DNA of 64,000 bases from Corallium rubrum (lineage: Eukaryota; Cnidaria; Anthozoa; Scleralcyonacea; Coralliidae), in contig OZ035997.1 in the NCBI GenBank assembly GCA_964035015.1, positions 18,507,866 to 18,571,865 on the forward strand, read 5' to 3'. A model generated the notes under the pieces. It saw nothing but the letters and a program-made list of their open reading frames with translations, was not told the origin of the DNA and did not search any database. Below, piece after piece: positions 36,804-49,242 of this stretch (position 1 is the first letter of the stretch; each line of letters opens with the position of its first letter). The translations under genes and the position numbers were made by a program.

Positions 36804-37264
36804 TGATCTGGGGTGAGTTGTACAAAGCCAAGATAGCTTATCTAGTTGATAAGTTCTAGCTAAAGAACAGCACTAATCATGCTTTGAACAACCTAATATA
36901 AAATTTTATCCACTGATAAAATTTTATCCACAGTGGATAAAAGTTAAATTGGGTTGTTCAAAGCACCACTAGAGTGGTTCTCTAGCTAGGATTTATCCAC
37001 CATTTTTTTGTGTGTGTCTGTGCTTTTCACACATTTTCATGCATTTCAAGTCTATATCTCGTTCTGTACTTAACAGCGGTAGTCACATGTACGCATTGCG
37101 TACCTATTTTTATCAACGTATTCAACGCGTGGTTTGGACTGTCTACTGCCTGTTAGACTTGATTATGGAAGAATTGTGTCTTGATTGAAAAAAAAAACGC
37201 CTGGAGAGTTTCGAATAAAATGCTGATTTTTATATTTTGAATCGTTCAGCAACATATAAAAGTA
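36804..37264. repeat. Imperfect inverted repeat and spacer
   Basis: 36830-36985 contains TTGTACAAAGC...GCTTTGAACAA and AATTTTATCCACTGATAAAA / TTTTATCCACAGTGGATAAA palindromes. The remainder is unassigned. Confidence 0.5.
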
Positions 37265-37460
37265 GAGTACAACTTTCCCCAGGATGGGGAATTTGCCACA
37301 GATTTTTCGCTCCACCACGGGGCATTTTCACCTGCTTTTCATCCCAGTCCCCGCAGGGAACTAGCACCGCTTTTTGAAAAATTGTCAAATGCCCGGGGAT
37401 TGGCCAAAGGGGTGGGGAAGGGGATGAATGGGTACGCTTGGATTTGACTAATACATAACA
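37265..37460. repeat. TGGGGCATTT-type dispersed repeat
   Basis: GGATGGGGAATTTGCC, CACGGGGCATTTTC and AATGCCCGGGGATTGGCC are followed by GTACGCTTGGATTTGAC, the same arrangement as at 6640-6810. Confidence 0.6.
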
Positions 37461-37836
37461 TCTGTAACTCGTCCATAGTTCTGCCTTCACTGACAAACCT
37501 ACTATGTGTTTCTCTGGATAATTTTTGCAATAGTCGATCGGTGGTATGCTCCACACAACCACATGCAGAATACGAACACGAATGTCTGTCGATTCATCGT
37601 ACCACGAATTTTTTTGGTTTGTTTATCTGTGGCAAGCTCAAATTGTGCAAAAATGAAAATTCGTGACCCGAAAAGAAACTAAAAAAAACACACCCAAAAT
37701 ACAGAAACGGAGCCGAAACCTAGACTTGGCCTACCACACATGGTCAGGGACATATTCCCGCCATCTTGGATAAGTAAACTTCATAAACTCGATTAGTCTA
37801 CGTTGTTTTTCATTTTCAATTTAACAACGTACACAT

Positions 37837-38034
37837 TACCCTGCGAGCGCAGCCTTCGTTGCCTTATTTCTTTACTGAGAGAGAGGAAAAAGAAGGTTCT
37901 GCTGTATTCGTGACTGGTTGCCATTGCGCATGCATGTCTGTTGCTTGGTTACAATCTCGAACCCAGTCCAAATCAGAGCAGAAAACGAAACAAGAACTGG
38001 TTAAACGGGTCTCAAACGGGTTACTTTGTCCTAA
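37837..38034. mobile_element. Truncated MULE-like MITE (relative of 15348-15646)
   Basis: It starts TACCCTGCGAGCGCAGCCTT and keeps ACTGGTTGCCATTGCGCATG and TCGAACCCAGTCCAAATCAG, then stops at about 38034 without the right terminus. Confidence 0.8.
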
Positions 38035-38130
38035 AACTGATATCAGTGTCTGTAAACGTGATACAGAACTCATGTTTTGTTAAACCGAGTTCTGTATCAC
38101 ATCTACGACACTGATATCAGTTCTGTATCG
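38035..38130. repeat. Hairpin with ACTGATATCAGT ends
   Basis: ACTGATATCAGTGTC and GTGATACAGAACTC reappear inverted at 38078-38123. It directly abuts the truncated MITE. Confidence 0.8.
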
Positions 38131-38311
38131 GGGTAAACAGACATTGATTAAACCTTCATTTCTTTTGAATTTTCCTCATGAATTATTAAATGCGTTTTAG
38201 AATTATATATACAACACGTACATTATCGTAAATAATATTTCCCAGTTGCCTGATGATCGCCTAACCGCGTGAAACTCTAGCAACAATATGTTTTATGTAA
38301 AAAACAGTCAG

Positions 38312-38313
<2 letters not shown>

Positions 38314-38384
<71 letters not shown>
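38314..38384. repeat. (TA)n microsatellite
   Basis: About 35 uninterrupted TA units. Confidence 0.97.
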
Positions 38385-38386
<2 letters not shown>

Positions 38387-38704
38387 GTTTCACTCAGTTC
38401 TTCAGTATAACAAAGAAATTAAATTCTAAATCTCACTGATGTACGCTATTACTCAGTTATGAAACTGAAATTGTAATATTCTTGCGGATAGAATTCAGTT
38501 TAAAGATACAAACTGATATAGCGCCGGTCATAGAACCTTGGCATGTTTAATTATATCTATATATAGTTAAATTCAATTCTTCAGTTATCAAAGCAATTGA
38601 ATTTTAAATCCTACCAGTGGATCTAAATTAATATATTAAGCAAACATTTAACAACTATCAGTTTTGTTTTTAGTTAATTAAACATCAGATTCATTAAAAC
38701 TTCT

Positions 38705-39041
38705 TCAGTCCACAGGAGAGTCGATTCCTTGTTTCTTGGCCAGAAGTCGGATCTTGGAATGAACGCAATCCCAGTCCAAATACGCCAGTTGAATCCGTCT
38801 AATGTTTCTGTCATTATCAGTATATGCACTTCTTCCATGTAAAACACGATGATTGTTCATTGTCATAGCTTCACCAGCTTTCATTTTGGACCAAAAGGAG
38901 GTCCGTGTGTCATGCAGCAGCTCAGAGAAACGAAAGTAAGCTCGATAGAATGATTTCATAACTTTTGGAGCAAGTGGCATGTGTGCATCACGGAATTGAT
39001 CACTGTAGCATACAGCGGTAAGTTTTCCATCATTATCCAGA
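38705..39041 (-). CDS. Right oxygenase gene, exon 5
   Basis: The acceptor CCTATTTTAG precedes it and the stop TGA is at 38707-38705. It carries AVCYSDQFRDAHMPLAPKVM and the distal iron His in NNHRVLHGRSAY. It has the same 337-nt length as the left copy. Confidence 0.9.
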
Positions 39042-42000
39042 CTAAAATAGGATAAATAATGCATTCTAATTTATGCCATGCATGGGAAAATATTCGTTTA
39101 TTTAACTATCTATTAATAATTTACTTATTTATAATATCTTACAAATTTCTTTAAATAAGGATAAAGGACTGGGGGGAAAGCTATATAATCATCATCTTTA
39201 CTTGCGCAGCCAGAGGCTGAATTGCGAAGGACGCTGACAACGTGGCCCTGTTGAGGTATATCAAAGGTGCTCCAGGTAGCCGCCAACGACACAGTTCAGA
39301 TCAGATCAGATCACGCAGCTAACATGTAGGTGTTGATTTTATGGATGTAAGAGAATGGGAGAACCCGGGAAAAACCCTCGAAGCACAGAAGAGATCAACT
39401 ACAACTCTAGTCACATGAGTTCCAAGCTCGACAACGGCATCATTCCCAAGCGGTCACCCACCCATGGAAGTGTACTAACCTCGTCCAACCTGGCTTAACT
39501 TTTTGGTGCGAGTCAACGCGCTAACAGCACACGCCACCTGTAAATCGCAGCCCCGCATGAGCATTAAACATTTCAACTATCTGATGTAACTACTGTACTA
39601 TATTTACATTTCCTCCTTTCATCACGAGTTTCCTAACTATATCAATCCTAGATTCCACCTTGTCAACTTTCCATGCATGGGAGAAAGTGTACGACTTGCG
39701 GTAGAGAGTTGAAACACTCTTGACTCTTCTCGATCTCCACAACAGTTATGACAAAGCTTGTACCTATGGGCAAAGCTGGAATAGCTTTGTTTTTCTTTAC
39801 TGTGACTTTTCAAAATTTACACTAACCTGAGAAGAGTACGACGAGAGGTGGTGTGGAACGTCCCAAGGCCTGTGTTTGCTTCGTTACGAAAAGCAACTGG
39901 TGCTTGAGCTAATATGTAAAAAGATTCTGGGTCTTCTTCATAAAGAAGCTGAGCGGCGTAGAAAGCGTCAACCCAATGATTCACGCCTCCTTCTGTCTCA
40001 GTTTGTTCGATACAGTGCAGCATAGCCACCTACAAAACATGCAAAACAAAATCTACGTGAAAACTTGTTGCCGTATTAAGCCCAAAAAAATTATGTCTTG
40101 GAATATCACAGCAGGTTTTTGTTCTTATGAGGTGGTCCCTTACAATAAATTCCATATATTAACTAACTTTATATTTTATCAGCAGTAGACGCAAAGTGAT
40201 GCAATCTAATTAACAGTACAATAAGTATTAATTACGTGCAGATCAGTTTGTTTTGGTAAACATTTTCGGTGCTAAACATACAAGCAAGATTTGGTACATT
40301 TCAGAAAGTATTAGTAATAAATTGCTTTAGAACATAATCCGGTTTGGTCATTAAAAGGAAACGTAAATTGATAATTCAACACTAGCAAGTAATTTAAACA
40401 CCTTGAAAAAGAAAATAGCGTTAAAAACGACAAAAATGGAAATTCAAGAAAACAAATAAAATAAAACAAAAACAAAAAAAACAACAAAAAAACAAGAGGG
40501 AAAAGAAAAGAAAACAAAAAAAGGAAATTAAGGAAAAGAAAAGAAGTCAGTATAATTAGAAAACAAAGCCAAATGTATATTAATCAAATTAATTGCCTTG
40601 ATAACCTAGTTTGTCCGGTTCTTACAAATAAGTAATGCCTTATTACTTATTAATAAGTAATGCCTTTGTTTGTTTTGTTTTTTTTGCATAGTAATGCATA
40701 TACTGTAGCGTGGATTGCACAAAACATCAAGAAAAGACTTTTTGTAGAAATCTCACCAGCATGACTTTGTTAATAAGTTATCGATCGAAATACATTTTCA
40801 CAAGTTATTAATAAATTAAAATATATATGTAAAGTGAGTAGCCAATCTTTATCTGATATACAAACTTAAAAAGCTGAGGCATAGAAATGTTCATTTTTAT
40901 CGATTATTTTAAAAATACAAACTTTTTTAGCTGAGAAAATCAAATGAAAGGCTTATCTTGCAGCTCGCCTTGTAAATCAGATACAGATCGCTGCTCATGC
41001 TTTATCTATTACTTAATCATTTGTTATTACTCATCAATACACTTAATATGATGTAGTTTGTACTGGGTTCGCACCGGTCATATAAACAAAGATGGAAAGC
41101 CGTGGAACTTCAATATTTCAAACTCCAGATCTGGAAAATCAGTATTCAGTCATAGAAAGTCATAAAAAATTGGAATTTAGTGCAAACAAATCTTTGTGTT
41201 CAGTTGCAATTCATCAATCATGGCAATTAAAGCAAATAAATATACACTGTAATAATTATATAGCAAGAGTAAACTCTTGCTCTATTCACGGTCTTTATAA
41301 GAGTTCTGTGAAATGAAAAGATTATAAGCTGTATTTGGCTAGAAGGATAATAATTCCCTAATAACTGACAGTAATTTTCATTAGCAGGACCCCTTAGATG
41401 TTCCTTGGAAGTGGATATTTTTATTTCTTAGTATGACATTTCCACTTTTCCATTGCTTTTTGTAACATGGGCATAGATTGAATAACGTGACATTCCGAAT
41501 GTCATAGAAAAGTCATGAAATTCTAATGAGCAAAATTTTATAAACCCTGCATGTTTGTAAATACTTCGTGATTATATCACTGTTGGTCAGTAGTCAGTGG
41601 TATTTGTTCAAGTAATTTGTTCAGTTGGAAAATCGCTAGCCAAAATTACTAACTACTTAATGACCGAGAGTGAGGTCTTTACGGTAAAATATTACACCGA
41701 GGTCTTGCTGTATTGACCAAGCGATAGCGAGGTTAATACGTTCAAGACCACGAGGTTTAATATTTTACCGTAAAGACCAAACTGTCGAGGTTATTAAGTA
41801 GTTTATTATATGGCACTTTTTATTTCAAAATCAATCTTGTATTTCTTGGTCTTCGCTTCCTTTAACTTCGTCAAAACATTTCTTCTGTTTCTTCCTCATC
41901 TGGATACTAGAATTTACTTTTATAATGTTCATCGTCGTCTATTTCATCTATTTTCGCCGTTTTTCGGCAATAAAAGTTTCTTATTAGGATTTTTTGTTTG

Positions 42001-45000
42001 TTTCCAATCGTAGGGATTAACAATTTTCATAATGCCCGTGGGCATTACGGAGAAATCTCGCCCCGTCAGCAACCAATCACAGCACGTGATTTTACCGGAC
42101 GTAATCCGTGCCATATAATAATTAGTTTTAAGTCCTAGTCTTATTCTTTAGATTTCTTAGTCGTATTCTTTTAAAGAAATAGCCAAATGGACGATCGACG
42201 TTGACATAACCTGCTTCAAATAACCTAAACGTTTTTATGTGCAGAAATATTCCAATCTTTCTCTCGTTTGTGCAGCAGGATATGTAAACGCGGGCAGCCA
42301 TTGTCTATTACTCAAGTATATAACCAGTACCGGTTTACAATAACAGTACCAGTAACAGCAACAGCAGCAGCAACAAAACCAGAAGCAGCAGTATGGCACT
42401 TTTTATTTCAAAATCAATCTTGTATTTCTTGGTCTTCGCTTCCTTTAACTTCGTCAAAACATTTCTTCTGTTTCTTCCTCATCTGGATACTAGAATTTAC
42501 TTTTATAATGTTCATCGTCGTCTATTTCATCTATTTTCGCCGTTTTTCGGCAATAAAAGTTTCTTATTAGGATTTTTTGTTTGTTTCCAATCGTAGGGTA
42601 TTAACAATTTTCATAATGCCCGTGGGCATTATGGAGAAATCTCGCCCCGTCAGCAACCAATCACAGCACGTGATTTTACCGGACGTAATCCGTGCCATAT
42701 AATAATTAGTTTTAAGTCCTAGTCTTATTCTTTAGATTTCTTAGTCGTATTCTTTTAAAGAAATAGCCAAATGGACGATCGACGTTGACATAACCTGCTT
42801 CAAATAACCTAAACGTTTTTATGTGCAGAAATATTCCAATCTTTCTCTCGTTTGTGCAGCAGGATATGTAAACGCGGGCAGCCATTGTCTATTACTCAAG
42901 TATATAACCAGTACCGGTTTACAATAACAGTACCAGTAACAGCAGCAGCAACAAAACCAGAAGCAGCAGTACAAAGGTGTACCTTGGTAATTAAAAATTT
43001 GAAACAAAAATATTAACAAACGAATGGCAGTGACGATGACAGTAGCAGGTGACGGAAACGTCGACAATGATATATACTGACACAGCAAAAGTAAACACAA
43101 GAGCAAGAGCAGTGTCAGTGAAGACTAGTGAAATAGACAGTATCAGAAAAGGAGTAGTGTCAGAAAAAGAGATATTGTCATAAGCTGTGTAAGTAGAAGA
43201 GATATAGTCATGAGCAGTGTCAGTAAGAGATATTGTTATAGGCTATAGCTAGAGTTTCGCTGGATACAACGATGACTGTCATTGGTTGGTTTGTGGTCAC
43301 ATGACCTTAGCTAAATTTCAATGTCTACTGAGCGGACAATAATTGAGAACTTATTACCTGCTCAGACAATAAGTTTTCAATTGTTGACCGCTAGAACTTT
43401 GAACTCTTCACGGTTTCCTATAAACAAAAGCTTGTTTGGTGAGAAAAAAAGAATATTATAGGTCTTCAAAGCATGTGTGAATATTAACTGGAGAAATGTA
43501 TTGCTGTTCTTTTGTTCTGAGACTCATATTTGTTTGTTTGATGTGAAATTACAGAGCCAGGAGAAATGTTTTGGTAAGTCTTTCAGTTTGTCTTTTCGTT
43601 TGTGTACTTTCCCTTGATAAACGTCGAAATTATTCAGCGAAACTCAAGCTATATGAGAAAACACTTAATGTCTGATCCCTCGGGAAACAGTTCGTCTCGG
43701 GAAACAGTTCGTCTCGGGAAACAGTTCGTCTCGGGAAACAGTTCGTCTCGGGAAATATCAAGACTCGGGAAAACAAAACTGTTTCCCTCGGGAGCAAACA
43801 TTAAGTGTATATTATCATAAGCAGTGTCAGTAAAAGAGACAGACTCTAGAGCAATAACGGCAGCTGTATACAAATTGCAGTAACAGTAAGTAGCAATGAC
43901 AGTAACAATGAAAAAAGCAGTGACAGTCATGATTACTGGTAACATTGACAAAAGCGAGAGTGCAAGTAACGAATGTTAACAATGGTAGTACATGTAATAA
44001 CCACAAGTATCATTTAATTGTACAGCTGGTGTGGTTAACTGTTGGGATATAGACATATAGGAAAAGTTTGCTAAGAACTTACTGCTGGGGAAACATGGCA
44101 AAATGTATAATCTGAATGCATTTGTAGTTCACCATTAGTGTAGCCAATTTCGGTTGCTACATCTTCACTATAGGCTCTTAATTCATATTGTGGACTAAAA
44201 TGAATGAAAACAATAAGAATCATATTATATTTGGGTAGTAAATAAATACACACACCTATTACGTACCTATTAACCTATCTACCTCCTAAACAAACAAACA
44301 AACAAACAAACAAACAAACAAACAAACAAACAAACAAACAAACAAACAAACAAACAAACAAACAAACAAACAAACAAACAAACAAACAAACAAACAAACA
44401 AACAAACAAACAAACAAACAAACAAACAAACAAACAAACAAACAAACAAACAAACAAACGAACGAACGAACGAACGAACGAACGAACGAACGAACGAACG
44501 AACGAACGAACGAACGAACGAACGAACGAACGAACGAACGAACGAACGAACGAACGAACGAACGAACGAACGAACGAACGAACGAACGAACGAACGAACG
44601 AACGAACAAACAAACAAACAAACAAACAAACAAACAAACAAACAAACAAACAAACAAACAAACAAACAAACAAACGAGCGAGCGAGCGAGCGAGCGAGCG
44701 AGCGAGCGAGCGAACGAACGAACGAACGAACGAACGAACGAACGAACGAACGAACGAACGAACGAACGAACGAACGAACGAACGAACGAACGAACGAACG
44801 AACGAACGAACGAACGAACGAACGAACGAACGAACGAACGAACGAACGAACGAACGAACGAACGAACGAACGAACGAACGAACGAACGAACGAACGAACG
44901 AACGAACGAACGAACGAACGAACGAACGAACGAACGAACGAACGAACGAACGAACGAACGAACGAACGAACGAACGAACGAACGAACGAACGAACGAACG

Positions 45001-46583
45001 AACGAACGAACGAACGAACGAACGAACGAACGAACGAACGAACGAACGAACGAACGAACGAACGAACGAACGAACGAACGAACGAACGAACGAACGAACG
45101 AACGAACGAACGAACGAACAATTTAACAAACAAACAAACAAACAAACAAACAAACAAACAAACAAACAAACAAACAAACAAACAAACAAACAAACAAACA
45201 AACAAACAAACAAACAAACAAACAAACAAACAAACAAACAAACAAACAAACAAACAAACAAACAAACAAACAAACGAAGTCAGTGACAGTCAGGCAGTTA
45301 ATAGAACGCTAGGTAGTCAATTACTGTATTTACATTAACTAGTGTGGCTTTCGTGCGTTGACAAATTGTTACATTTTGCACTTAGCAGAACCGCTTCTTT
45401 TGTATGAATATGTACAAGAAACGTATTTTACCTACCCATAAAAAGTCGACGACAGATAACCAACTCTGTCTCCTAGCACCTGAAGTTGGTCTGATTTCGT
45501 TGGAACATTTTCTAGTTTTGCTAATCCAGTCCGAGTTGCTAGTGTTACCAGCCAGTTGTAAAGCTCATGATCATCCTTCAGAAGTTTCTCAAAGTCAAAT
45601 GTTGGTAATTTTCCTTCTTCCGAAAAATCACTTCCCCAAATTTCGATTCCCTTCCTCATCACTCCAGGAGGGTGTCCTTCTCCGGGGTTCTTGTACCTGT
45701 TATTATAATGAAGCTTATATTAAATAGACTGAACTTCTAAATAGAATGACATGCATAAACAGTATAAAAATTCAACCATTTACCGAAAGAAAAAAAGGAC
45801 AAAATTCAAGAACTTAGACTTTTGAAAGCAGCGATCCGCGTAACCTGCAACTGACTAAACCCTCCCCCCAAAAATAAACCCTCCCCCAAAACAACCGTCT
45901 GCTTCGCAGGCTAGCAACTGACTGAATATACTTTTTTTAAAACTTGGCAAATCAAGTAAGTACAAAGTTTGTACATACGGTGAATGTAGGAATCCTGGCC
46001 GGATCCAACATTTCTTAGAGATGAAACTCCTCGCCATTTATCGGAGCTATTGATATATTCTAATCACCTTCAGTTCGGCAAGACTTAAACATTTTTGGTA
46101 GCTCGCGGCAAGAATTTATAACTCGTTTTCAAAATTAGTGAGTCCTGCAGCTTTCAAGAAATGTAAGTTTAAAATCGTTTGGTTTTCGTAAAATGAACCA
46201 AAACGTTTGATGATAAATAAATAAATGAATTATTTGATTTAACTTAAATGGACGGACTAAATGGACGGATGTCCAACAGTTTTTCTAACAAAAATCGGTT
46301 ATAGTCCAACATAAGGTGACAAACGATCGAATAATGTGTATCCGACAAAGTTCGATGTTGTTAGGGTTTGGGAACAAAAATCTATTCCTATGGCGACCAT
46401 AAAACGTGAATGGTGCTGTAAATAGTTTATGCAGGCTGTCAGTCAGTGGTCTGTGTCCACATGCATAGTTTCAAGTGATTTTGTTGGATGATTTTGAATA
46501 TTTTCGTGACTTTAAGACTTGGCGATCTGTGCGAAAATAGGCTTCCCATGCATCTATAATAATAGCCAGAATAAAATACTAAA

Positions 46584-46624
<41 letters not shown>

Positions 46625-46748
46625 CCAGGTTTAAGTCACGTTGGCCTGAAAAACAGATTTGTTTCTGTTTTTCTCTGTTTTTCAGGCCAACGTGACTTAA
46701 CCCTGGTAATATTTGGATTTCAACCGTGGCCGACGCTGTCCTAGAAGC

Positions 46749-46819
<71 letters not shown>

Positions 46820-46970
46820 CGAATGTGTTACGTTTGTAGTAGATTGAAGAGTGCTCAATACCAGGAGTTTGGTAGAGCGGAATAACAGTTTAAATCCTAA
46901 AATATAGTCGTTGCTACTCTGAGTTTCACGCCTCACGTCTTGAGACGATCTTCGGGCAACTGTATGTGAT

Positions 46971-47042
<72 letters not shown>

Positions 47043-47670
47043 CATATATATATAACCACAATAGAAAAAGTTAATAAAGAATTAATTGTTCATTGTTGAA
47101 CATAACGAAATAAGCAAACGACGAATTACTGAAACACACATTCGTGCATGGCTTCGTATGCATTTTGATTTTTGTTTCAAGGCTGTTGTCCCGCGTGTTT
47201 GCCGTCACTCTCCCTCTCAACATGTTTATGTTGATTTATGTTTACACCAGTTTGGCATTCATTTGTAATATTTTAAGTAAAAAAAAATGATCTGACACGA
47301 CAAAAATAGGCAAAAATACCAAATAACACAAAAACGAAGATAGATATTTAAAAAGAAGCAGTTGGCGCATCTTTCATTATCGTTGGCGAGTGACGTCTTT
47401 TCAAACAAAACAAAACAAAACAAAACAAAACAAAACAAAACAAAACAAAACAAAACAAAACAAAACAAAACAAAACAAAACAAAACACAAAAGTCATTTA
47501 AAGTGCTTATGAAAAGTAATTTAAAGTCTTATTTGAAAGTACTTTTAAAATGACAAAGTGACATCTTTTGCAGTTTTTTGTTTCCTTGCTTTGTTTTTAA
47601 GATATCACAGTTTGTTTTATAAGCGAAACTAACCAGTGACGTCACAACGTGTGCATAATGACTTACCGGG

Positions 47671-47746
<76 letters not shown>

Positions 47747-49211
47747 AGCTTTCCCAGTAAGTCATTATGCACGTTGTGATGTCACTGGTTAGTTTCACAT
47801 AAAAAAACCCCTGAAATATCTCAACAACGAAGCAAGGAGAATGCAAAAGATGTTATTCTGTCATTTCAGGTCATTCTGTCCGATGAGGTGCACTTTCCCG
47901 CTAAAACAAATATGAAAACACCTCTCCAACTTCAAAATTTTATAGCATATTTCTTATAATTCGATTCCAAACAATAAACAAACATACACAATATCTAACA
48001 AACCTGAAACCTCCCACATCTTCGACATTTTCAAGATGTATAGCCTTTAGTTCAAAAAACGAAAATCGATATTGGAAAGCAGTTGGCCATCTTTAATTAT
48101 CGTGGCTTGTATTTCGCGTACCGAACACAGAATTTTGAAATCAGTTGGATTGCTTCGTTTTTTTAAAAATCTTCGCTTAATTTTTCAAGGAATAATTCAA
48201 TTCACGTTTAATGCAAAATTTAGAGAGGTTTTTTAGTTAAAAAAACGGAGCAATTCAACTGATTCCAAAACTCTGTGCATGTCTGGTACAAAATGTATAG
48301 CTGTGACGTATATTTCGTGGTACACGAAGGAGCCATTATACCGTTGACGTCTTTTCAAACAGAACAAAACAAAAACGTCCCTTATAAGGCCGAGTGAGGT
48401 GCACTTTACGTTATAGAAATATACAGAAATATTAAAAACACTTCTTTCTCTAACTTTTGAAATTTTGTAGAATATTCCTTATTACTCGATATCAAAAATA
48501 AAATATAAACTTCCCACATCCTCGACATTTAGAAAATGTAATGATAGGAGTGTTTAAGTGACCAACTAAGTTTTATGGCTTAGTTCAAGAACGAAAATCC
48601 ATATTGAAAAGCAGTTAACACCATCCATCCTCAATGTTTGTTAAAGATTTAGGGGCGATGTTAAAATTGACGTTATATATTGGCAGTCGTTCCACTAGAT
48701 CTCAATTCAAAACGAAACCACGAAACTATTTAGATTGTTCTTTAAATTATATCTATATATTTTTTCTGTTAAAGAGAGCGTGCGATGACACTGGCTTATC
48801 TTGAAGAACTAAACAATGTACAAGTCATTTGACGAGATTTGAGTTTGGGGTACAAAATATGACTTCTTGGGAAACTGTATTTTTATGCTGGTTTACGTAA
48901 TTCAAAATGGTGATTATCACTGAGTTGAAATAACCTTGTCAATATTAAGTAAACTGTATGGTATTGTGCTAATGCCCTCTACTAATGCGCAAGGTAATCT
49001 TCTGTACAACTCAAGACCAAGTCTTGTGTTTGAGTGATCAATTTTGAGGATAACAAAACAAACACGCCGCAACACTTCGCTTCCAGGACCTCTATACCAA
49101 CGTTCCAGCCATTCTCTTCCTCAAATTGACTGTATATACTAATTGTAATCAAGCTCTCAAATTGAGTGTGGGAGTCAATTTAAACGAACTAAAAAACTAA
49201 TTCCTCGCCCC

Positions 49212-49242
<31 letters not shown>

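Noticed and set aside
41810-42596. Two identical 67-residue membrane-like peptides
   Set aside because: They come from a tandem duplication of intronic DNA, and hydrophobicity follows from T-rich sequence.
44275-45273. Open frames of 328-332 codons with LFVC/RSFV repeats
   Set aside because: They are translations of the (AAAC)n/(AACG)n array; tetranucleotide arrays without stop codons are open in every frame.
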